17,617 nt of DNA from DRVP01 sp964604045 (GCA_964604045.1 CAZRXM010000016.1:1-17617), one strand, 5' to 3'; shown: positions 6,572 through 13,680, counted from the stretch's first letter. The notes: generated by a model from the sequence alone, not told the origin. Program-made: numbers and translations.

Positions 6572-8791
6572 ATGGGGCGTTATAGGCAGATTGAAGAAAT
6601 TGTAAAGCTCATGACTCAAACGGAAAGGATTAGGAACACCAGCATTATTGCCCACGTGGACCACGGGAAAACAACCCTTTCAGACAACCTCCTAGCTGCA
6701 GCCGGCATCATAAGCGAGCAGGTGGCGGGCCAAAAGCTCTTCCTAGACTCTTGGGAGCTTGAACAGAAAAGGCAGATGACCGTTTTCGCCTCCAACATAA
6801 GCCTAGTCCACACCTATAAGGGGGTCGACTACCTCATCAACTTGATTGACACACCGGGCCACATCGACTTCAGCGGAAACGTGACGAGAAGCCTAAGGGC
6901 CGTGGACGGTGCTTTAGTAGTTGTGGATGCCGTTGAAGGCCCCATGACTCAGACTGAAACTGTTTTGATGCAAGCCCTCCGCGAGAGGGTTAAACCTATC
7001 CTCTTCATAAACAAGGTGGACAGGCTAATACGTGAGTTGAAGCTTTCCCCAGAAGAAATCCAGAAGAGGTTTGCTAGGATAATAACGCGGATAAACACTA
7101 TTATAGAGAAGTATGCGCCTCCGGAGCACAAGAAAGACTGGCAGGTTAAGGTTGAAGATGGACGGGTGGCTTTCGGCTCAGCCCTTCACAAGTGGGGCTT
7201 AAACTTACCATATATGAAGGCAAAAGGTGTAACCTTCAAAGAAATCATTGAAGCCTACACTGGAGAGCCGGAGGACGTTGGAAAGAAAGTTGAAGCGTTA
7301 AGCAAGCGGATACCCCTTTACGAGCCTATTTTGGACATGTTCTGCGAGCACCTCCCAAGCCCATTGGAGGCCCAGCCATACAGGCAGAGCCAAATCTGGC
7401 CGGGTGACGTGAACAGTCCCGTTGGGAGAGCCATGGCCAAGGTTGACCCCAACGGGCCGCTTCTGATATGCGTCACGTTTATCGAGGTTGACCCACACAG
7501 CGGTATTGTGGCAATTGGAAGAGTTTTCAGCGGCACGGTTGAGAGGGGCAAAACCGTCCGTCTAGTGACAAGCCGACAGAAAGGCACGATACAGCAGGTT
7601 TACATGAGCATGGCTGCAGACAGAGTCATCGTTGAGCGGATTCCAGCGGGCAACATTGCAGCGGTTTCGGGGCTGCCATCCATACACGTGGGCGAAACGA
7701 TAGCCGAGGAGGGGGTTGAAACCGTTCCCTTTGAAGCTCTGAAGTACGTTTCGGACCCCGTGGTCACAGTTGCCATAGAGCCCGAAAACGTTAAGGACCT
7801 CCCACTTTTCGACAAAGTTATCCACAAAATTACGCTTGAAGACCCTAACCTCCACTTTAAGATAGACAAGGAAAGCGGCCAATACCTGCTCAGCGGCATG
7901 GGCGAACTTCACCTGGAAGTTACAGCCTACCGCATGCAAGAGGCCGGCTTAAAGGTTAAGATGAGCAAGCCCATAGTGATCTACAGGGAGACCATAACCC
8001 GCGACTACAAGGGCCCGCCTGTGATGGGTAAAAGTCCAAATAAACACAATAGGCTTTGGGTGACTGTTGAAAGGCTTTCAGAGGATGTTATAGAAGCCAT
8101 CAGAACAGGGAAGATTAACGAGATGCAGAGCCGCGATGAACGCCAGAAAATCTTGATGAAGGAGTTTGGCTGGCCAGCTGAAGACGCCCGCAACGTAATT
8201 GCCATAGAAGGCACAAACATTCTGGTTAACAGAATAAAGGGAAGGCAGTACGTTGAAGAGGTTTTAGACCACATGAAGTCGGGCTTCCGCGACGCCGTCA
8301 ACACGGGCGTATTGGCTAAAGAACCCATGTACGGTATTAAAGTCAATCTTGAAGACGTCCTCATCCACGAGGATCCCGTGCACCGCGGCCCGGCCCAAAT
8401 TCTACCGATGACCTGGCGTCCCATTTGGGGCGCCTTCCTCCTAAGCGAGCCGAAGCTTTTGGAGCCCATTCTCAGCTTCGAATGCAAAGTGCCAAACGAC
8501 TTTGTCAGCCCGGTTATTTCGCTTTTGCAGAAACGCCGGGGCAGAATCCTAGATATGGTGAACGAGGAGGACATGGTTATATTGAAGGCTGAACTGCCAG
8601 TGGCGGAATCCTTCGGAATAGCCGACGAACTCCGCTCCTCAACACAAGGCCGCGCATTTTGGGCAACCCAATTCAGCCGATGGGCACCGGTGCCTGAAAA
8701 CATGCAGGCAGAAGTTATTAGGCAAATCCGCGAACGCAAAGGCCTACCGCCGACGCCGCCGAGACCAGAGGAGTTCTGCGAAGAAGAGTAG
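6572..8791 (+). CDS. Second elongation factor aEF-2, copy B (divergent switch I and domain IV)
   Basis: This full-length 739-residue paralogue has the same domain order and nearly the same numbering as copy A. It keeps AHVDHGKT (27-34), DTPGH (93-97), NKVD (147-150), SPNKHNR and the diphthamide-site histidine H604 in DPVHRGPAQ. Three regions depart from the family. Switch I reads RQMT (67-70) instead of RGIT, though the Mg-coordinating threonine remains. The segment after the diphthamide site reads PMTWRPI (612-618) where PAIRRAI is usual. The C-terminal RSATSGRA becomes RSSTQGRA. Elsewhere (MTQTERIRN, TLSDNLLA, the YLINLIDTPGH stretch) it is a conventional archaeal EF-2, so it is not decayed. 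It could be a condition-specific translocase or have a role in ribosome recycling or hibernation; nothing here decides. The ATG start has no Shine-Dalgarno. A kinase-like gene follows 71 bases later. Confidence 0.95.
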   Translation: MGRYRQIEEIVKLMTQTERIRNTSIIAHVDHGKTTLSDNLLAAAGIISEQVAGQKLFLDSWELEQKRQMTVFASNISLVHTYKGVDYLINLIDTPGHIDFSGNVTRSLRAVDGALVVVDAVEGPMTQTETVLMQALRERVKPILFINKVDRLIRELKLSPEEIQKRFARIITRINTIIEKYAPPEHKKDWQVKVEDGRVAFGSALHKWGLNLPYMKAKGVTFKEIIEAYTGEPEDVGKKVEALSKRIPLYEPILDMFCEHLPSPLEAQPYRQSQIWPGDVNSPVGRAMAKVDPNGPLLICVTFIEVDPHSGIVAIGRVFSGTVERGKTVRLVTSRQKGTIQQVYMSMAADRVIVERIPAGNIAAVSGLPSIHVGETIAEEGVETVPFEALKYVSDPVVTVAIEPENVKDLPLFDKVIHKITLEDPNLHFKIDKESGQYLLSGMGELHLEVTAYRMQEAGLKVKMSKPIVIYRETITRDYKGPPVMGKSPNKHNRLWVTVERLSEDVIEAIRTGKINEMQSRDERQKILMKEFGWPAEDARNVIAIEGTNILVNRIKGRQYVEEVLDHMKSGFRDAVNTGVLAKEPMYGIKVNLEDVLIHEDPVHRGPAQILPMTWRPIWGAFLLSEPKLLEPILSFECKVPNDFVSPVISLLQKRRGRILDMVNEEDMVILKAELPVAESFGIADELRSSTQGRAFWATQFSRWAPVPENMQAEVIRQIRERKGLPPTPPRPEEFCEEE

Positions 8792-8825
8792 AATTTTCGA
8801 CGCACAGTCTCCGCAGTTCGCCAGT

Positions 8826-8850
8826 CTTTTTAAATCATTATAAATCATTA
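8826..8850 (+). promoter_or_regulatory. AT-rich promoter with tandem 10-base repeat before the kinase-like gene
   Basis: A T-run (8827-8831) leads into two exact copies of TAAATCATTA at 8831-8840 and 8841-8850, which create two TATA-like boxes. The first (CTTTTTAAAT, 8826-8835) would start transcription just before the ATG at 8863. The second (TTATAAAT, 8838-8845) would start it near 8868-8872, where a second in-frame ATG lies at 8872. Either way the mRNA is nearly leaderless. The T-run may also end the EF-2 copy B transcript. Confidence 0.5.
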
Positions 8851-8862
8851 GCTCAGCCTATT

Positions 8863-9636
8863 ATGATTGTGATGGCCACTAAAATCCTGAAAGTTCCTGT
8901 TGGAAGCCTCACGGATGAGCCTTACGCAACCATAATCTGTTATCCGAGGCCAAACAGAGCTGAGCTTAGGAAACGTTTGAAGGAGCTTGAGAAACTTAGA
9001 ATTACAGTTATCGAATTCAGCGGAGAAAAACAGGTTTTGAACCTTCACGTTTTGGGGAAGGGATGCGTAGGCCTTGTGGTGAAAGCCTATCGAGTGGGCG
9101 GTGAAGCTGTCGCCTTAAAGATTCGGAGAGTGGACGCTGACCGCTCCATGATGAGGCACGAGGCGGAAATGCTCAGAGTAGCCAACTCCGTTAATGTTGG
9201 ACCTAAGCTTTTAGGCGTCAGCAAAAACTTTCTTGTTATGCAGTTTGTGGAAGGTGACTTGCTTCCCAAATGGCTCGAAAACCGCCGAAGCCGAAAAAGC
9301 GTAAAAAATGTTTTAAGGGACATCCTCGAACAGTGCTGGCGCCTGGACGAAGCCGGCTTAGACCATGGTGAGTTGAGCCATGCCCCAAAACACATTATAG
9401 TGGACGTGGTGAACAGGCCTTTTATTGTGGACTTTGAAACCGCCAGTCTAAACCGCAAACCTTCCAACGTTACATCCATCACCCAATTCCTTTTCATAAG
9501 CGGTGCTGTAGCCGAGAAAGTGAGGCAAAAAATTGGCGAAAAAGATAAAAACGCAATTATAGAGGCTTTGAGGCGTTATAAGGTTGAAAGAAACCGCCGA
9601 AGCTTTGAGGAGATTTTGAAGGCCTGCGGCATCTAA
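8863..9636 (+). CDS. Small RIO/COG2112-like protein kinase
   Basis: This 257-residue protein has a minimal kinase core after an N-terminal stretch of about 60 residues. The glycine loop is LGKGCVG (64-70), the ATP lysine lies in VALKIRR (K86), and the helix-C glutamate in RHEAEML (E100). The catalytic loop region reads LDHGELSHAPKH (166-177), and the metal-binding VDFE places D190 where DFG normally lies. Catalytic loops usually read HxDxxxxN; here the aspartate position holds glutamate (E170) and the asparagine position is histidine or lysine. I recall this as the pattern of the archaeal predicted kinases of COG2112 rather than a sign of decay, but have not checked. Activity and substrate are unknown. 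The start may be ATG 8863 or ATG 8872. It is downstream of EF-2 copy B in the same direction. Confidence 0.82.
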   Translation: MIVMATKILKVPVGSLTDEPYATIICYPRPNRAELRKRLKELEKLRITVIEFSGEKQVLNLHVLGKGCVGLVVKAYRVGGEAVALKIRRVDADRSMMRHEAEMLRVANSVNVGPKLLGVSKNFLVMQFVEGDLLPKWLENRRSRKSVKNVLRDILEQCWRLDEAGLDHGELSHAPKHIIVDVVNRPFIVDFETASLNRKPSNVTSITQFLFISGAVAEKVRQKIGEKDKNAIIEALRRYKVERNRRSFEEILKACGI

Positions 9637-9646
9637 ACAATGTAGC

Positions 9647-9913
9647 TCACGTTAGCCTTAGCCCCGCTGGTTTTTGTCCCCTTTCGCCATCAGCCAATTT
9701 GACCCTTAACTCGTTCAAAAGCTAGGTTGAGTCCAACCAAACTTCCACTTGGAGCTGCCTTGCAACGCGTTTCTTTTCATATAAGAGTGGGATAAAGTCT
9801 ACAAATAGCCATCCATAAGACTCCGTCAAAGCGTTTCTCTCCTTTCTCCCAACAATTTGAAGAAGGTCTTTTCGCTTATAACAGTTTATGGAAAAATGTA
9901 ATAGAAGATAGTT
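9647..9913 (-). pseudogene. Coding-like frame interrupted by TAG, unrecognised
   Basis: The 286-base gap between the kinase-like gene and purP has no intact ORF. One minus-strand frame, beginning 10 bases after the purP stop, reads like protein: KRKDLLQIVGRKERN, then ALTESYGWLFVDFIPLL, YEKKRVARQLQVEVWLDST, a TAG at 9722-9724, then LLNELRVKLADGERGQKP and a TGA at 9647-9649. There is no ATG or GTG start; only a TTG gives a short 35-residue version. The likeliest reading is a decayed gene once at the end of the purine operon. TAG ends two intact genes here (3251-3253 and 8789-8791), which argues against general TAG recoding. I cannot name the family, and a chance open frame is possible. Confidence 0.35.
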
Positions 9914-9922
9914 CTATTGTTT

Positions 9923-11008
9923 TTAGGCAACCACGTCTTGGAGGCGCCTTTTCGCCATGGCTTCTTTTATTTCTAGGGCTATTCTTCTGCCAGCATACAT
10001 TCCCTCACCGTATTTGAGGTAGGCGTACGGCGAAGTCCCAATTCCAACGTTTGTTCCAGCCACAATCCGCGCCGAAATTTCGAAAGTATAGATCTCCAGG
10101 CTGTCGGTGACAACTGTTTCGAGGCAGAACGGCCCAATTATACCTGGCGGAGCTAGTTCCTTGGCGGTTTTTTGTACGTCGTCGCCCATTCTGAGGAATT
10201 CTGGGAGAAGCGATTCTCGGAGGGTTAGTGGAATGTTGCCAACAATTGTATATGTGGGGCTTATGTTTATTTCTAGCTGTTCGGAAGCCGGCAACCGTCC
10301 GATGGCGTCCACGGTTGATTCGTAGCGTTTATCCACCCCAAGAAACTCCACGTCGTCTCGTACTATAGATGAGAAATAGTGGGGGTAAACGTTTACGCCT
10401 AAAACGTACTCCTGCAATTGTATGCGTTCCACGTCTTTATTTTCAAGCAAGCCGCGGCGAACCATCTCTTCAACCTTTCTCTGGAAGTCCTCCGGGGAGT
10501 TCGCCAAAAAATAGCCTCTCCCACCTTTAGCTCCAGGAAGCTTGGCAATTGCTAAGCCGCTTATTTCTTTTGGACTTTTAAAGGTTCTTGGAAGCCTAAG
10601 CCCAGCCCTCCGTAACCATTCCGCCTGTCTTTCGCGGTCTGCCTCCCATTGAAGGAGCTGGCGGTTTCCAAACATGGGTACGTAAAACTTGTCCGTAAGC
10701 TCTTCAAGGCTTAAATAAGCCGTGAAGGAGCCGTGTGGTACAATTATAGTGTTAAGCCTCCTAAGCTCCTCCTGCACCCTTTCGTCTAAAAGCTCCGTGA
10801 AACTATCCACTACTATAAGTTCGTCGGCTAACGGAAACTTTCTATAAACAATTGTGTCCCTTTCACGGCAGATACAAACTGTTCTAAAACCTTCTTCCTT
10901 AGCTCCTTTGAAGATGTTCAGAGCTGAATGTGAGCCTATGGTGCCTATAGCTAGCCGGCTTAAATTGTATTTTCCAACAATTTCTGCAATCTCATCGCGG
11001 GTTATCAT
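9923..11008 (-). CDS. purP: FAICAR synthetase PurP, canonical copy
   Basis: This 361-residue ATP-grasp enzyme converts AICAR, formate and ATP to FAICAR, the archaeal replacement for the formyltransferase half of PurH. Family signatures are GTIGSHSAL (22-30), PHGSF (91-95), the glycine-rich ATP-grasp loop LPGAKGGRGYF (157-167), and a C-terminal FEISARIVAGTN segment typical of ATP-grasp metal sites. Length is normal for PurP. The ATG start overlaps the TGA of the preceding paralogue (ATGA, 11005-11008), indicating coupled translation. It is the last intact gene of the purE-purC-purP-purP operon. The cyclohydrolase that finishes IMP (PurO in archaea) is not in this window. Confidence 0.95.
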   Translation of the reverse strand: MITRDEIAEIVGKYNLSRLAIGTIGSHSALNIFKGAKEEGFRTVCICRERDTIVYRKFPLADELIVVDSFTELLDERVQEELRRLNTIIVPHGSFTAYLSLEELTDKFYVPMFGNRQLLQWEADRERQAEWLRRAGLRLPRTFKSPKEISGLAIAKLPGAKGGRGYFLANSPEDFQRKVEEMVRRGLLENKDVERIQLQEYVLGVNVYPHYFSSIVRDDVEFLGVDKRYESTVDAIGRLPASEQLEINISPTYTIVGNIPLTLRESLLPEFLRMGDDVQKTAKELAPPGIIGPFCLETVVTDSLEIYTFEISARIVAGTNVGIGTSPYAYLKYGEGMYAGRRIALEIKEAMAKRRLQDVVA

Positions 11009-12105
11009 GTCACAATATCCTCAAGTCTTCCCTCTTTTATGGCGCGTTTTATTTCCATGGCAACCCTTCTGCCCGGTCCAACCTCTATGCCATATTTATA
11101 CTTCATGTAGGGCGAGGTTGGTTCAACGCAGGGGCATCCGGGCACGCGGGGGCTTACGTCAAAGACGTAAAACTCTAAATTTTTGGTTACGGCGCCTTGC
11201 AGTGCGAAAAGCCCAATCATACCCGGCGGATATTCCTTCTTGCACACATCGACGAACCGTTCTCCAGCGTCGAAGACTTTTTCAAGCTGGCTCTCCCTCA
11301 TAGTCACGCCCATATGTCCAATCTCGATGTTTTGGGTGACTATTCCTAGTTCCAGTTGTTCTTGAGCCGGGAGGTCTAAGACGCCGTCCAAGTCTGTTTG
11401 TATTCTGCGGTCAAAGCCTAGAAGGTCCAGTTCGTCAGTCAAGGGTGACCAAAAGAAGTTCGCGTTGAACTTGGCGCCTATCACGTATTCTTCTATGACC
11501 GCCTTTTCAAGGGCCTCCCGGCTTATTACGCCCTTTTCTACGCGTTCCTCAGCCTTTCGCCTAAACTCCTCGGGGGAAGATGCGTAAAAGAAGGCTCTTT
11601 CGATGGCTCTTTCCTTTTCTGGGACTTTCACTATGACTAGGCGGTCTATCTCATCCGGCGACTTGAAAATTTTAGGGGTTGGAATTCCCGCCTTTTCGAG
11701 GAGGTAATACTGGTTTCTTGGAACGTTGCGTTCCTCCGTTTTTAGCATGAAACGGTTTCCCATGATGGGAACCGTGAACAGTTTCTCTATGTTTTCATAG
11801 CCCACGTAGACTGAGAAGGAGCGGTTTGGCACGAAAATGGTGTTTAGGGCTCGAAGCTTTTCAAGATTCTCTGGCTGAACTATATCGGCGAACCTGTCAA
11901 GAAGAAGCACATGGTCGAAGAGGTTGCGGTAGTATTTCGTGTAGGTTTTCTCCCTCCCCTTTTGGCAGACAACAACTGTTTCGAACCCCTCCTCTTTGGC
12001 ACCGTAGGCTATTTCCAGAGCCGAGTGAGAGCCTAAAACGCCTATTCTAATGTTGCGTTCATCGTAAGACTCAACAATCTTGCCGATTATCTTCCTGTTG
12101 ATCAA
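11005..12105 (-). CDS. PurP paralogue with altered ATP-grasp motif
   Basis: This 366-residue protein is clearly homologous to PurP throughout: GVLGSHSAL (22-30), EYVIGAKFNANFF, YVFDVSPRV. It differs at positions strongly kept in the canonical copy. The glycine-rich GGRGYF is replaced by ERAFF (169-173), and PHGSF has become PNRSF (93-97). Archaeal genomes are known to carry PurP paralogues beside the true enzyme. This copy could be a partner subunit, a variant with another amide or carboxylate substrate, or a regulatory protein. The TTG start overlaps the purC TGA (TTGA, 12102-12105), and its own TGA overlaps the next ATG, so both junctions are translationally coupled. Homology is certain; the reaction is not. 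Confidence 0.88.
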   Translation of the reverse strand: MINRKIIGKIVESYDERNIRIGVLGSHSALEIAYGAKEEGFETVVVCQKGREKTYTKYYRNLFDHVLLLDRFADIVQPENLEKLRALNTIFVPNRSFSVYVGYENIEKLFTVPIMGNRFMLKTEERNVPRNQYYLLEKAGIPTPKIFKSPDEIDRLVIVKVPEKERAIERAFFYASSPEEFRRKAEERVEKGVISREALEKAVIEEYVIGAKFNANFFWSPLTDELDLLGFDRRIQTDLDGVLDLPAQEQLELGIVTQNIEIGHMGVTMRESQLEKVFDAGERFVDVCKKEYPPGMIGLFALQGAVTKNLEFYVFDVSPRVPGCPCVEPTSPYMKYKYGIEVGPGRRVAMEIKRAIKEGRLEDIVT

Positions 12106-13178
12106 GTTTTTCCGCCCATGTACTCGTGGTATTTCCTCACTGTTTCAGCGAGGCTTGGCACGTCAAAAAGCTTACGGTTTGTCAGGGCGTTAGCCGCCGC
12201 CATATACATTTCACATATCAAAGCCTTTAATGCTGGGTCAAGCTTCGGTGGAGGTGTTTTCACCAGTGTCCGCCAGTCTTTTACGCCTTGCTCCATGGCT
12301 TTCCGTTTAGCCGCCTCCACTTCCTTCGCCCAGTCTGTCCGCCTGTAGTAGATACGGGCTACCTCTTTGCTAACATGGAAATTTTGATATGTGAATCTAC
12401 ATTCGTCTAATGTGCCAACCACGTCTGCCACCATAAGCCTCCTCTCGTCGTCGAAGGCTAGCTCTATCTTGCCGTCTTCGTTGACCAGACCCGCTCTTGA
12501 AGCGATTTCAGTTATCGTATCATTAACTTTTAGGAGCACGCTTTTTATTTCCTCGAGTTCGCTGTCGGTTAACTTGACAAGTTGCTGGGCTTCCCGCCAA
12601 GTAATGTAGCGGTCGCTTTCCTCGAACTTTGTGCTGACGTCGAGGATTGGTTTGACAAGCTTTTCACCAGGCTTTGGATAGTGGTCTAAGCCCAGGTCTT
12701 TAGGCGTCACCAAGCCCTGCTCAAGCCTCTTAAAAACTGAGGAGCCTTCTGGTAAGCCGTTTCTGTAAATGATTTCTAGGGGAATTAGGAAGTTCTTTAA
12801 TTTTGGCGTGTAAACGCTGTAGTCATACTTTAGTTTGCCGTCCTCCACGTAGGCTCTGGGCTTGTAAACGTTCACAAGGTGGAACTCCATGATGTTTGTC
12901 GGTTCTTCAAGTTCGTCGAAATGGACAAGCCTACCCCTTTTGTCCACAAGCCCTCGGTAGTGGGTTTTAATGCCTCTCTCCTCAAGCCTTTCGAAGCAGT
13001 ATGCCCCCATGAGGCACAGCGCTGCGCCTTTTCCCTCGATGTGATCCGGCATTTCACCCCAATCAAAAACGGAGTAGCGGTCTGAAAAGTGGAATCTGCC
13101 AACTCCCATTCTAGTCTTTGTGGGCTTCTTCACCACCTCAAGATCTTTAACGCTTTCCAGAGACCCCCTCTCCCTCAA
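12102..13178 (-). CDS. purC: SAICAR synthetase PurC (archaeal long type)
   Basis: PurC joins CAIR and aspartate with ATP to give SAICAR. The protein matches the longer archaeal type (haloarchaeal PurC is alike): SVKDLEV at the N-terminus, then FSDRYSVFDWGEMPD, in which SVFDW is the SAICAR synthetase signature, KGAALCLMGAYCFE, and THYRGLVDKRG. The open frame extends upstream to an ATG at 13265, but that would overlap purE by 119 bases and add residues without family similarity. Two better starts exist. TTG 13178 is used here. CTG 13160 would start exactly at the family N-terminus (ESVKDLEV) with a strong purine-rich GGAGAGGGGG just before it. The 3' end overlaps the PurP paralogue by 4 bases. 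Confidence 0.93.
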   Translation of the reverse strand: MRERGSLESVKDLEVVKKPTKTRMGVGRFHFSDRYSVFDWGEMPDHIEGKGAALCLMGAYCFERLEERGIKTHYRGLVDKRGRLVHFDELEEPTNIMEFHLVNVYKPRAYVEDGKLKYDYSVYTPKLKNFLIPLEIIYRNGLPEGSSVFKRLEQGLVTPKDLGLDHYPKPGEKLVKPILDVSTKFEESDRYITWREAQQLVKLTDSELEEIKSVLLKVNDTITEIASRAGLVNEDGKIELAFDDERRLMVADVVGTLDECRFTYQNFHVSKEVARIYYRRTDWAKEVEAAKRKAMEQGVKDWRTLVKTPPPKLDPALKALICEMYMAAANALTNRKLFDVPSLAETVRKYHEYMGGKT

Positions 13179-13680
13179 GTTTTTGTTTGCCTTCTCTAAC
13201 AGAAAAATCGGCTTTTTCAATTTCCTCTTTCTTAGCTTTCTGGTAGGCTTTAACACGTTCCTCAAGCTCCTTATTCATTAAAGCGAGGATTTTAGCCGCG
13301 GCTATGGCGGCACCCTCCGGCTCGATGATAACGACAGAACCTATACCGCTTGGAACTCTAAGCGAGGAATATATGTCAGCCCCTGCAAACTTGTCTGAGT
13401 AGGGCGGGCAGGCGATGACGGGTTTGGTGGTGTTGGCGTCTACGAAAGCACTTAAAGCGTTGGATCGTCCAGCCACAGTTATATAGACAACATTTTCCGC
13501 CTCATACTCCTCAATTATCCTGAGAACTTTTTCCGGGGTTTTGTGGGCTGAAGCCACGCGAAACTCGTAGGCTATGTTGAAGGCTTCCAAATGTTTGCCA
13601 ATCTCCATTGCAAAACTCAAATCTTTCTCCGAACCCATCAAGACGACAACTTTGCCAACCATAAACCTTTCACGGAACAA
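13147..13680 (-). CDS. purE: PurE, class II-like AIR carboxylase
   Basis: PurE makes CAIR from AIR. The family motifs are VLMGSEKD, SAHKTP, VAGRSNAL, ACPP and SSLRVPSG. Class I mutases, which need PurK and bicarbonate, carry SAHRTP and AGGAAH. The lysine in SAHK, AGRSN and SSLRxPSG instead match class II enzymes such as the PurE domain of animal PAICS, which use CO2 directly. No purK is visible in the operon, which agrees. The start is unresolved: AGGAGG at 13692-13697 sits 2 bases before TTG 13689 (too close), 11 bases before TTG 13680 (used here) and 29 bases before ATG 13662, where homologues usually begin. It is the first gene of the purine operon, and purC starts inside its 3' end. Confidence 0.93.
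   Translation of the reverse strand: MFRERFMVGKVVVLMGSEKDLSFAMEIGKHLEAFNIAYEFRVASAHKTPEKVLRIIEEYEAENVVYITVAGRSNALSAFVDANTTKPVIACPPYSDKFAGADIYSSLRVPSGIGSVVIIEPEGAAIAAAKILALMNKELEERVKAYQKAKKEEIEKADFSVREGKQKLEGEGVSGKR

Noticed and set aside
4147..8791. EF-2 pair as an assembly duplication
   Set aside because: The two copies differ at many residues throughout and have different flanks, so they are true paralogues rather than a repeated contig segment.
8005..8805. Long (266-codon) minus-strand open frame inside EF-2 copy B
   Set aside because: It is the antisense shadow of a strongly conserved coding region, serine-rich with no family similarity.
9722..9724. TAG in the broken frame as a pyrrolysine codon
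   Set aside because: Two intact genes in this window end in TAG at the expected C-terminus, no pyl gene is visible, and the frame has no clear start, so a nonsense mutation is simpler.
10854..11303. Plus-strand 149-codon open frame across the purP/purP junction
   Set aside because: It is antisense to two clear ATP-grasp genes with conserved motifs; composition is that of a shadow frame.
13147..13265. purC starting at ATG 13265
   Set aside because: It needs a 119-base overlap with purE and adds about 35 basic residues with no counterpart in the family; the family N-terminus lies at 13160.
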